Shown piece by piece: positions 1-5,562 of a DNA stretch of 5,742 nucleotides. Each line of letters begins with the position of its first letter. Positions within the stretch are counted from its first letter, which is position 1. Under the pieces are notes generated by a model, which was not told the origin of the DNA, did no database searches, and saw only the letters and a list, made by a program, of their open reading frames with translations. The DNA is from Methanosaeta sp. UBA80 (GTDB taxonomy: Archaea > Halobacteriota > Methanosarcinia > Methanotrichales > Methanotrichaceae). Both the position numbers and the translations under genes were made by a program. Location: the NCBI GenBank assembly GCA_002505805.1, contig DAWB01000056.1:4129-9870 (forward strand). Reading direction: 5' to 3'.

Positions 1-23
1 GGGTTCGAATCCCGGCAGCCGCA
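1..23 (+). tRNA. 3' end of a tRNA gene (T-arm and acceptor strand only)
   Basis: The first bases give the T-arm: half of the 5' stem strand (GGG, 1-3), the T-loop TTCGAAT (4-10, with the invariant TTC and A58) and the 3' stem strand CCCGG (11-15). The 3' acceptor strand CAGCCGC follows (16-22), then discriminator A23. The next bases are CGTTTT, so CCA is not encoded, as is common in archaea. The missing 5' acceptor strand should read about GCGGCTG. The anticodon lies outside the window, so the amino acid cannot be assigned. The T-arm pairs as expected wherever both strands are visible. Confidence 0.88.
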
Positions 24-33
24 CGTTTTCCTT
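24..33 (+). terminator. Possible short T-rich terminator of the tRNA
   Basis: A TTTT run (26-29) followed by CCTT lies directly after the tRNA. Archaeal RNA polymerase often stops at T-runs without a hairpin. Four T's is a weak signal, so this is only a suggestion. Confidence 0.25.
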
Positions 34-68
34 AATGGCATGTAATTTCGAGGCACTTTCTCCTATGG

Positions 69-91
69 TTCAATTCCAGCATCTGGTTGAA
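69..91. repeat. Imperfect inverted repeat, possible operator
   Basis: TTCAA (69-73) and CCAG (76-79) face CTGG (83-86) and TTGAA (87-91) around a 3-base centre, CAT; the left arm has two extra T's (74-75). The two halves also resemble a direct repeat beginning TGGTT at 66 and 84, a spacing of 18. It lies in the gap upstream of the metal-transport operon, where a metal-responsive repressor site could sit, but it matches no operator that I can name with confidence. Confidence 0.3.
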
Positions 92-136
92 AATTCTCCC
101 GCAATATCTGTGCAGAGGGACTAAGCAATCGACATC

Positions 137-143
137 TTTATTT
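137..143 (+). promoter_or_regulatory. Candidate archaeal TATA box for the metal-transport operon
   Basis: TTTATTT resembles an archaeal TATA box. If used, transcription would start near 162-168 and give a leader of about 145 bases containing both hairpins downstream. Competing AT-rich boxes exist (CTATATGG at 152-159, GATAAATTC near 170-178, AATAAAG at 264-270), so the choice is uncertain. Confidence 0.2.
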
Positions 144-194
144 CAAGCATCCTATATGGAGCAGACATTGATAAATTCATCCACATTTAGAGAT

Positions 195-213
195 GGGCAG
201 GAGCTCTCTGCCC
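195..213 (+). other. Hairpin 1 in the leader of the metal-transport operon
   Basis: GGGCAG (195-200) pairs perfectly with CTGCCC (208-213) around a 7-base loop, GAGCTCT. It is one of two hairpins separated by only 5 bases. No T-run follows, so it is not an obvious terminator. A role in the leader RNA or as a protein-binding site is possible but unproven. Confidence 0.35.
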
Positions 214-218
214 TCCCG

Positions 219-249
219 CCGGAAAGGCTTGCATCATACGCAAGGCCGG
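219..249 (+). other. Hairpin 2 in the leader of the metal-transport operon
   Basis: CCGG (219-222) pairs with CCGG (246-249), and CTTGC (228-232) pairs with GCAAG (240-244), leaving an asymmetric internal loop (AAAGG against G) and a 7-base end loop, ATCATAC. It follows hairpin 1 directly and ends about 60 bases before the start codon. No downstream T-run is present. Confidence 0.35.
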
Positions 250-297
250 GTCAGCTGTCCCTGAATAAAGAAAATCCTGAATGCAAAAATGAAGGAA

Positions 298-302
298 AGG
301 TG
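298..302 (+). promoter_or_regulatory. Ribosome binding site that sets the start of the metal-binding lipoprotein
   Basis: AGGTG (298-302) within GGAAAGGTG is complementary to the 3' end of archaeal 16S rRNA. It lies 7 bases before ATG 310. The upstream in-frame ATG at 289 would put this site inside the coding region and has no clear site of its own, so 310 is preferred. Confidence 0.6.
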
Positions 303-309
303 CCACAGA

Positions 310-1212
310 ATGCCCGGCTATTTTGACCTTAAATTGATTCTGATCTCCCTTCTCCTCTCTGCCGCCCTCTCAGGCTGCATCTCCCCGGAGGAGCCCCCTG
401 GTGCAGTCTCCCAGAACCACTCCTCTCCCGGCGACCGGATAAAGGTGGCAGCCACCATCGCCCCTCTGGCCGACCTGGTGAAAGCGGTGGGCGGAGATCG
501 GGTGGATGTCACAGTGGTGGTCCCACCAGGAGCTGAGCCCCACACATTCGAGCCCACACCCTCCCTGATGGTCCAGCTCTCCCAGGCCGATCTCTATGTC
601 ATGAACGGGGCAGGCCTCGAGTTCTGGATGGACCAACTGCTACAGTCCAGTGGGAATCTCAGAATTGTGGACTCCTCTCTCGGCATCGAATTGCTCCAGG
701 AGGATGGCAAAGAGACCAATCCTCATATCTGGCTTTCTTTGCGAAATGCCGCCATCCAGGTGGAAAACATCTGCTCCGGCCTCTCCGATCTCGATCCAGA
801 TAGCAGGGATTATTATATCCAGAACCGAGAAGATTATCTGAGCAAGCTCCATGCTCTGGATGAGCAGTTCAATCGCAGCTTTTCCAATGTCAGCACTCCC
901 GTCTTCATAGTCCACCACCCTGCCTGGAGCTACTTTGCCCGTGACTACAGCCTGGAGCAGATCCCTCTCCTGGAGGAGGAGAAGGAGCCGGGGCCCAGGT
1001 ACTTGAGCCAGGTGATAGACCTGGCCAGGGAGAGGAATATCACCACAGTCTTCGTCGAGCCCCAGTTCAATCCCAAAGCGGCAGAGGTCATAGCTCGGGA
1101 GATGTCCGCCCGGCTGATCAGCCTCGATCCCCTGGCGCCGGACTATTTGGAGAACATGAGATACGCGGGAAGAGAGATTGCCCAGAGCATGCAGAGAATG
1201 GCCCCAGGATGA
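310..1212 (+). CDS. znuA: Zinc/manganese ABC transporter substrate-binding lipoprotein (ZnuA/TroA family)
   Basis: This protein captures a divalent metal, probably Zn2+, outside the membrane and hands it to the permease encoded two genes downstream. The 300-residue product starts with a hydrophobic signal segment and lipobox LSGC (Cys23), so it should be lipid-anchored. TroA-family metal ligands are visible in order: His78 in PHTFEP, His139 in NPHIW, His203 in HHPAW and Asp273 in LDPL, with the family motif FVEPQF at 248-253. A His at the third site points to zinc; manganese binders usually have Glu there. The His-rich acidic loop of many ZnuA proteins is absent; only a short EDGKET stretch precedes NPHIW. 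ATG 310 is chosen for its Shine-Dalgarno site; ATG 289 would add seven residues. The stop overlaps the next start by 4 bases. Family assignment is firm; the metal is inferred. Confidence 0.93.
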   Translation: MPGYFDLKLILISLLLSAALSGCISPEEPPGAVSQNHSSPGDRIKVAATIAPLADLVKAVGGDRVDVTVVVPPGAEPHTFEPTPSLMVQLSQADLYVMNGAGLEFWMDQLLQSSGNLRIVDSSLGIELLQEDGKETNPHIWLSLRNAAIQVENICSGLSDLDPDSRDYYIQNREDYLSKLHALDEQFNRSFSNVSTPVFIVHHPAWSYFARDYSLEQIPLLEEEKEPGPRYLSQVIDLARERNITTVFVEPQFNPKAAEVIAREMSARLISLDPLAPDYLENMRYAGREIAQSMQRMAPG

Positions 1213-1991
1213 TGGAAAGAATGCCGGAGACGAAAGAGAAGATTCTGTCCATAAAAGACCTCTGGGTTCACCAGAGCGGTCATGTGGTGCTGGAGAGCAT
1301 AAACCTGGAGCTTTTTGCCGGCGACTTTTTGGGGATCATTGGCCCCAACGGTGGCGGCAAATCCACTCTGCTCAAAGCCATCCTGGGCCTGATCAATCCC
1401 GACCGGGGGAAGATTGATGTTTTCGGCCTGCCCCCGGCTAAAGCCCGAAGCAGGATCGGATACGTTCCTCAGAAGACCGTCTTTGACCGCAGCTTTCCGG
1501 TGAAGGCTCAGGAGGTGGTGCTCATGGGAAGATACAGCCGGGTAGGTCTGCTGCACCGCTACGGAAAAGAGGATCGCCACTTTGCTATGGAGGCTCTCAA
1601 GGCGGTGGGAATGGAGGATCGGGCAGAGAGGGAGATAGGAGAACTTTCCGGCGGCGAGCAGCAGAGGGTCTTTGTAGCCCGCTCCCTTGTCTCCGATCCC
1701 GATCTTCTGCTCTTGGATGAGCCCACGGCGGGGATAGACTCCGCCCAGCAGACGGAGTTTTATGAGCTGCTCAGCCATCTCAACTGTCATCTGGGCAAAG
1801 CCATAATTATGGTCTCTCATGATCTCACAGCCATCTCTACCTATGTGAGCAAGATCGCCTGCCTCAATCAGCGCCTTTATTACCACGGCTCCCATGAGCT
1901 ATCCAATGAGGACATAGAGAAGGCCTACGGCTGCCCGGTGGAGATGATAGCCCATGGCACGCCCCATCGGGTTTTGAGGGAACATGATTGA
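1209..1991 (+). CDS. znuC: Zinc/manganese ABC transporter ATP-binding protein
   Basis: This is the cytoplasmic ATPase that powers metal import through the adjacent permease. The 260-residue length is normal for the family. Visible motifs are Walker A GPNGGGKST (45-53), Q-loop Gln88 in GYVPQ, signature LSGGE (146-150), Walker B LLLLDE (166-171, catalytic Glu171), D-loop AGID and switch His204 in VSHD. The C-terminal tail, with CPVEMIAHG followed by PHRVL, is typical of the ZnuC branch. ATG 1209 overlaps the TGA of the binding-protein gene (ATGA), which suggests translational coupling. The adjacent in-frame ATG 1212 and ATG 1221 are possible alternatives, with no strong Shine-Dalgarno site to decide. 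All catalytic residues are present, so the gene looks functional. Confidence 0.94.
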   Translation: MMERMPETKEKILSIKDLWVHQSGHVVLESINLELFAGDFLGIIGPNGGGKSTLLKAILGLINPDRGKIDVFGLPPAKARSRIGYVPQKTVFDRSFPVKAQEVVLMGRYSRVGLLHRYGKEDRHFAMEALKAVGMEDRAEREIGELSGGEQQRVFVARSLVSDPDLLLLDEPTAGIDSAQQTEFYELLSHLNCHLGKAIIMVSHDLTAISTYVSKIACLNQRLYYHGSHELSNEDIEKAYGCPVEMIAHGTPHRVLREHD

Positions 1992-2784
1992 TCTGAACTT
2001 TTTATCCTATGAGTTCATGAGAAATGCCCTGCTGGCCGGCCTCGCGGCTGCGGCTCTTTGCGGCATAATCGGAATCTATGTAATTCTGAATAGGATTGTA
2101 TTCATCAGCGACGGCATAGCCCATGCTGCCTTCGGGGGCATTGGCCTGGGCTACTTTTTGGGCTATGATCCACTGGCCTTCGGCATAGGATCGGCGGTCC
2201 TTACTGCCATAGGCATAGGCCTTACCAGCTCCCGGGCCCGCGTCTCCGAGGACACGGCTATCGGTGTATTCATGGCCACGGGAATGGCTCTGGGAATAAT
2301 GCTGCTCACATTATCCCAGGGCTACGCCCGCGATCTCTACGGCTACCTCTTCGGAAACATCCTGGCGGTGACAGAGAGCGATGTGCTGCTCATCCTCCTT
2401 CTCACATCGGTCATCCTGGCCCTGGTCTTTCTCTTCTACAAGGAGCTTTTGCTCTTGAGCTTCGATCCTCAATATGCCCAGGCCATCGGACTTCCCGTCT
2501 CCAGCCTGCGACTGATGCTATTAGCCATGGTGGCCTTCAGCGTGGTGGTCTTGATCAAGGTGGTGGGGATAATCATGGTTATCGCTCTCCTCACCATTCC
2601 CGGAGCCATAAGCAGGAGGCACATGAAGAGCCTGCCCTCCATCATGGCCGGATCCATCATCCTGGGAGCCCTATTCGTGATCATCGGGCTATTGATATCC
2701 TATGATCTGGATGTGCCCTCGGGAGCGGCAATAATCCTGACTGCAGCCGTGTCCTTTTTCCTCTCCACCCTGATCTCCCGCTGA
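1984..2784 (+). CDS. znuB: Zinc/manganese ABC transporter permease (ABC-3 family)
   Basis: This is the membrane channel of the metal importer, receiving metal from the lipoprotein and driven by the upstream ATPase. The 266-residue protein is strongly hydrophobic, with about eight membrane segments (roughly 13-35, 43-60, 62-80, 92-111, 132-152, 175-205, 219-239, 245-263). ABC-3 hallmarks are FISDGIAHAAFGG (40-52), LFGNIL (122-127), VGIIMVIALLTIPGA (194-208) and DVPSGAAIIL (243-252). ATG 1984 overlaps the ATPase gene by 8 bases; GAGGG (1976-1980) lies only 3 bases upstream, so coupling to upstream translation is likely. No obvious terminator follows in the 57-base gap. Family is certain; the metal carried follows from the binding protein. 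Confidence 0.93.
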   Translation: MIDLNFLSYEFMRNALLAGLAAAALCGIIGIYVILNRIVFISDGIAHAAFGGIGLGYFLGYDPLAFGIGSAVLTAIGIGLTSSRARVSEDTAIGVFMATGMALGIMLLTLSQGYARDLYGYLFGNILAVTESDVLLILLLTSVILALVFLFYKELLLLSFDPQYAQAIGLPVSSLRLMLLAMVAFSVVVLIKVVGIIMVIALLTIPGAISRRHMKSLPSIMAGSIILGALFVIIGLLISYDLDVPSGAAIILTAAVSFFLSTLISR

Positions 2785-2841
2785 GAAGGCCGGGCTAAAG
2801 AGCAGATATGCTTAAAGGGGGGAGAGGTCAATTGCCAGCAG
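2785..2841 (+). promoter_or_regulatory. Gap between the two operons, with possible weak promoter and long-spaced ribosome site
   Basis: This 57-base gap is the longest non-coding stretch between genes after the leader. It has no T-run or hairpin that would end transcription of the importer. GATATGCTTAAAG (2805-2817) is a weak TATA-like stretch centred about 28 bases before ATG 2842. GGAGAGGT (2821-2828) is a Shine-Dalgarno-like site but lies 13 bases from the ATG, longer than usual. Read-through from the importer remains possible. Confidence 0.3.
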
Positions 2842-3822
2842 ATGAGGCTATTATCCCTCTGCTGCGTTCTGCTTCTCCTCTCGGCCGCCCAGGCGGAAGA
2901 TATCATGTTCTTCGCCGATGACTACTACAAGTCCCTGGGCCGGCCAGTCCTGGCCGCATCTGCCGCCAACCCATCCCTGCTGCCCGGCGAGAGCATCCTC
3001 TACATAAACCTGGCCAACCTGGGACAGCTGGAGGAGCTATTGCCCATAGACCAGAAAGGGCCCCCCCGGGACATCCTGGCGGAGATGAAAGAGGAGATGA
3101 AAGGCGGCCACGCTCTGGCCATAAGCGCTGCCCTCATAGGATCCGGTCCCATTCAGGTTGCCTCGGGGCCAGTAATGGTCGATGATATTGCTCCCGGGGA
3201 AAGGGCGCTATTGAATTACACAGTCAATGTGAAAGAGAATGGCACAGGATGGAGCAGGCTGACTCTGGATATATCCTACCAGCAACAGGCAGATGTGAGC
3301 GTGAAAAATGGAGAGATATATCCCCTCTACGAGGCGGCCAGAGATAACCTCAGCCTGGAGGTATTCTTATCCGGAGAGGGCGAGATGCTCCGGGTCCTCG
3401 GCTCGTCCCTGAGTTCAAGTTTATTGTCCGGCCAGAAGCTGAGGGCGGTCGTCAGCAACGATGGGCCGGAGGATCTCTATAACTGCTCCGCCCGGCTGCT
3501 GACAGCGCCTCCCTTCAGCGCTACCGGCCCAGAGATTGCCCTGGGGGATCTGCCTGCCGGATCCCTGGCCCTGCTTGATTTCAACTTAGAGATAGATAGA
3601 GACGCAAAGAGGCAGGACTACCAGATGGGCTGCCAGATCTGCTGTCGGGAGAGATGCTCCAGCCTGCCTATGACCGTATCCCTGCCGCCAGGCCTGTTGG
3701 AGGGAAAGGGCCTGCCGGCTCTGGCTATTCTGGCCCTGGCCGGCCTGGGGGCAATTGTCCTGAAAAAAACCGATCTACTGCGCCGGGATAAGAGAAGGCG
3801 AGGTCCCAGGAGCAGAATTTAG
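2842..3822 (+). CDS. Secreted, membrane-anchored COG1361-like (S-layer/Ig-fold) protein linked to an ABC-2 exporter
   Basis: The 326-residue product has a signal peptide (residues 1-18, ending AAQA), a long extracellular part, one C-terminal membrane helix (about 289-307) and a basic tail rich in Arg/Lys. Topology is therefore outside, anchored at the C-terminus. The ectodomain shows two copies of the pattern seen in archaeal COG1361 proteins: LLPGES and IAPGERALLNYTVNV in the first half, then LLSGQKLRAVVSNDGPEDLYNCS and GDLPAGSLALLDFNLEI in the second. These are beta-sandwich domains of the CARDB/Ig type. A C-X2-CC-X3-C cluster (Cys264, 267, 268, 272) plus Cys215 is unusual and could form disulfides or bind metal. 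Four N-glycosylation sequons are visible (Asn125, 133, 169, 214). It ends 7 bases before the ABC-2 ATPase, so it is probably a dedicated partner of that transporter. Function is unknown. No in-frame start lies nearby upstream. Confidence 0.85.
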   Translation: MRLLSLCCVLLLLSAAQAEDIMFFADDYYKSLGRPVLAASAANPSLLPGESILYINLANLGQLEELLPIDQKGPPRDILAEMKEEMKGGHALAISAALIGSGPIQVASGPVMVDDIAPGERALLNYTVNVKENGTGWSRLTLDISYQQQADVSVKNGEIYPLYEAARDNLSLEVFLSGEGEMLRVLGSSLSSSLLSGQKLRAVVSNDGPEDLYNCSARLLTAPPFSATGPEIALGDLPAGSLALLDFNLEIDRDAKRQDYQMGCQICCRERCSSLPMTVSLPPGLLEGKGLPALAILALAGLGAIVLKKTDLLRRDKRRRGPRSRI

Positions 3823-3826
3823 AGAT

Positions 3827-3834
3827 AAGGTGAT
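3827..3834 (+). promoter_or_regulatory. Shine-Dalgarno-like sequence overlapping the start of the ABC-2 ATPase
   Basis: AAGGTGAT (3827-3834) is closely complementary to the 16S rRNA 3' end, yet it overlaps the two possible starts, GTG 3830 and ATG 3833. The usual spacing is therefore absent, and initiation may rely on re-initiation after the stop at 3822, or on the weak upstream AGAG. Confidence 0.35.
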
Positions 3835-4771
3835 GCAGATTACAGAGAAATCAGTACAAGCCAGGGGCATATGCAAGAGATACAAGAGCTTTTTTGGCCG
3901 ATCAGCCACCATCCTAGAGAACCTCTCCCTGGATATCGACGCCGCAGAGATCTTCGGGCTCTTGGGTCCCAATGGCTCGGGAAAGACCACCCTCATATCC
4001 ATCTTCTCCACCCTGATCTACCCCGAGGCGGGCAGCCTGTCCATACTGGGAATGGATGCGCGGCGGAATAGGGATGCCATTCGCAGGTGCATCAATATCA
4101 GCACAGCCAAGCCAAACTTTCCCTGGAGCCTGACGGTGAAAGAGAACCTGCGCCACTACGGCATGCTCTATGGCCTTCACGGCGCTGCTCTCGCCCGAAC
4201 GGTTCAGGACCAGATGGACGCCTTTGAGCTCTCCGAGTTTCAAGATCACAAATTCGAGGATCTGTCTACCGGCCTCAAGCAGAGGCTCTCCCTGGCCAAG
4301 GCCATGCTCAACCACCCCCGCCTCATTTTCCTGGATGAGCCCACCACCGGCCTTGATCCGGACATCTCCCTGAAGACCAGACAGCTGATTAAAAGAATTC
4401 ATGATGAGGATGGCATATCCGTGGTCATGTCCACCCATTATATGCCCGAGGCGGAGATGCTCTGCGACAGAATCGCTTTTCTGCGCCATGGCAGCATAGT
4501 GGCCCTTGACACCCCCCAAAACCTCAAGAGGCACCTCAAGCTGGGTGAGAGGATATGCATCACCTATAAGGGGAAAGCAGATATAGCTGCCCTGCAGGCC
4601 CAGCCGGGCGTCCTGGGCCTTAAAGCGGAGAACGGCCGGATGGAGATTGCTGTGGACCGGGGCGAGGAGAGCCTGGACGGGATAATCAAGCTCTTTTCCG
4701 GGGCGAAGATAACCGATATTGACATTAAAGAGCCGGATCTGGAGGATGTTTTCATTGAGCTGGCAAGGTGA
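3830..4771 (+). CDS. ABC-2-type transporter ATP-binding protein
   Basis: This is the cytoplasmic ATPase for the ABC-2 permease encoded next. The 313-residue length fits the CcmA/DrrA-like family (COG1131). Visible motifs are Walker A GPNGSGKT (46-53), signature LSTGLKQR (145-152), Walker B LIFLDE (165-170), D-loop TGLD (173-176), switch His203 in STHY, and a C-terminal accessory domain (about 240-313) ending EPDLEDVFIELAR, typical of this group. The Q-loop glutamine is not evident: by alignment to the usual pattern, INISTAKPNFPWSLTV has Ala93 where Gln is expected. The start is GTG 3830 or ATG 3833, directly after the COG1361-like gene. The 3' end overlaps the permease gene. Substrate is unknown; export or membrane remodelling is the family's usual role. 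Confidence 0.93.
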   Translation: MMQITEKSVQARGICKRYKSFFGRSATILENLSLDIDAAEIFGLLGPNGSGKTTLISIFSTLIYPEAGSLSILGMDARRNRDAIRRCINISTAKPNFPWSLTVKENLRHYGMLYGLHGAALARTVQDQMDAFELSEFQDHKFEDLSTGLKQRLSLAKAMLNHPRLIFLDEPTTGLDPDISLKTRQLIKRIHDEDGISVVMSTHYMPEAEMLCDRIAFLRHGSIVALDTPQNLKRHLKLGERICITYKGKADIAALQAQPGVLGLKAENGRMEIAVDRGEESLDGIIKLFSGAKITDIDIKEPDLEDVFIELAR

Positions 4772-5540
4772 GCTGAACCGATTTTTGGCCTCGGCCTATA
4801 AGAACTGGATCATCTCCAGAAGAAACATATTCACCGTCTTCGAGCTATTCTTCTGGCCCATGATCAGCCTGCTCTCCATCGGCCTTCTCACCCGCTTTCT
4901 GGCTGTGGAGGGCTCCATGGTCTCCTTTCTTCTGGTAGGGGCCATTGCTCTGACCATCCTCCAGGTGGCCCAGATAGATGTGGCCTATGTCCTTTTGTTT
5001 GACATGTGGTCCAAGAGCATCAAGAACACCTTCATCGCTCCGGTGAGAAGCTATCATCTGGTATTCGGAGCTCTGCTCTTTGGGATATTGCGGGGAAGCG
5101 TGGTCTTCTTCATTCTGGTCGCTGTGAGCGGGCACCTCTTCGGATTCGACTTTTTGGCCGGCGGCATCTTTCCCGTTCTGGCCTTCCTGGCGGGCATATT
5201 CGCCATGGCCGCTACCATAGGCATAACCGTGTGCATATCCATACTCACCTTCGGCCAGAAGGCGGATGTGGCCGCCTGGAGTTTGAGCGGCCTGATCTTG
5301 CTGGTGAGCGGAATCTACTATCCGGTGGATGTGCTGCCTCCCCTGCTGCAGGCCCTGGCCAGGGCCATACCTCTGACCTACTTTCTGGAGTACTACAGGT
5401 CAGTATTTATTCCCGGGCCGCATCATCTGATATGGGGTGCCGCATTGGCCTCATTCTACCTCATCTCCGGGCTGATCCTGCTGGACCGGGCCATAGAGAG
5501 AGCCAGGAGGACGGGCATATTGCTGCGGCTCTCGGAGTAG
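4746..5540 (+). CDS. ABC-2-type transporter permease
   Basis: This is the membrane partner of the preceding ATPase. From ATG 4746 the protein has 264 residues and about six membrane segments (roughly 31-51, 58-83, 105-127, 140-167, 176-194, 228-247). The end of the fifth segment carries the ABC-2 motif SGIYYPVDVLPPLLQALARA followed by IPLTYFLEYYR, with the conserved Pro and Tyr residues. The start is ambiguous. TTG 4719 has no ribosome site. ATG 4746 follows GGAGG (4741-4745) without a gap. TTG 4755 has that same GGAGG at an ideal 9 bases and would give a 261-residue protein beginning MSWQGELNRF. The overlap with the ATPase gene is 17 to 53 bases depending on the start, which supports coupled translation. 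Substrate cannot be inferred. Confidence 0.9.
   Translation: MFSLSWQGELNRFLASAYKNWIISRRNIFTVFELFFWPMISLLSIGLLTRFLAVEGSMVSFLLVGAIALTILQVAQIDVAYVLLFDMWSKSIKNTFIAPVRSYHLVFGALLFGILRGSVVFFILVAVSGHLFGFDFLAGGIFPVLAFLAGIFAMAATIGITVCISILTFGQKADVAAWSLSGLILLVSGIYYPVDVLPPLLQALARAIPLTYFLEYYRSVFIPGPHHLIWGAALASFYLISGLILLDRAIERARRTGILLRLSE
5351..5366. repeat. Perfect 16-base palindrome inside the permease gene
   Basis: GGCCCTGGCCAGGGCC reads the same on both strands. It lies within codons for LQALARA in a conserved part of the permease and is built from the common ctg/gcc codons, so chance is the simplest explanation. Confidence 0.5.
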
Positions 5541-5562
5541 AAAAGAAGATGCGACGGATGGT

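Larger units (their letters stand above)
24..309. other. Intergenic region without a convincing gene (tRNA to zinc-transporter operon)
   Basis: These roughly 286 bases are visibly richer in A and T than the genes that follow. They hold an imperfect inverted repeat (69-91), weak TATA-like stretches (137-143, around 151-158 and 170-176) and two adjacent hairpins (195-213 and 219-249). An open frame of 79 codons (87-326, TTG start) crosses the region. It has no Shine-Dalgarno site, no recognisable domain and runs into the transporter gene, so I do not call it. The region probably holds the promoter and leader of the metal-uptake operon. Confidence 0.6.

Noticed and set aside
1..23. tRNA 3' end as an attachment site for an integrated element
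   Set aside because: I saw no second copy of the tRNA end and no integrase or mobile gene; the genes that follow are ordinary chromosomal genes.
87..326. 79-codon open frame between the tRNA and the binding-protein gene
   Set aside because: It starts with TTG, has no Shine-Dalgarno site or recognisable motif, crosses both hairpins and overlaps the start of the lipoprotein gene.
1143..1895. 250-codon open frame on the minus strand
   Set aside because: It lies opposite the ATPase gene, whose motifs are all intact. Its translation shows no domain, so it is a shadow of a GC-rich gene.
2941..2956. Inverted repeat CGGCCAG-TC-CTGGCCG
   Set aside because: It lies inside the COG1361-like gene, is made of the common gcc/ctg codons and has only a 2-base loop; chance is likely.
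3914..4534. 206-codon open frame on the minus strand
   Set aside because: It is fully antisense to the ABC-2 ATPase and has no domain pattern.
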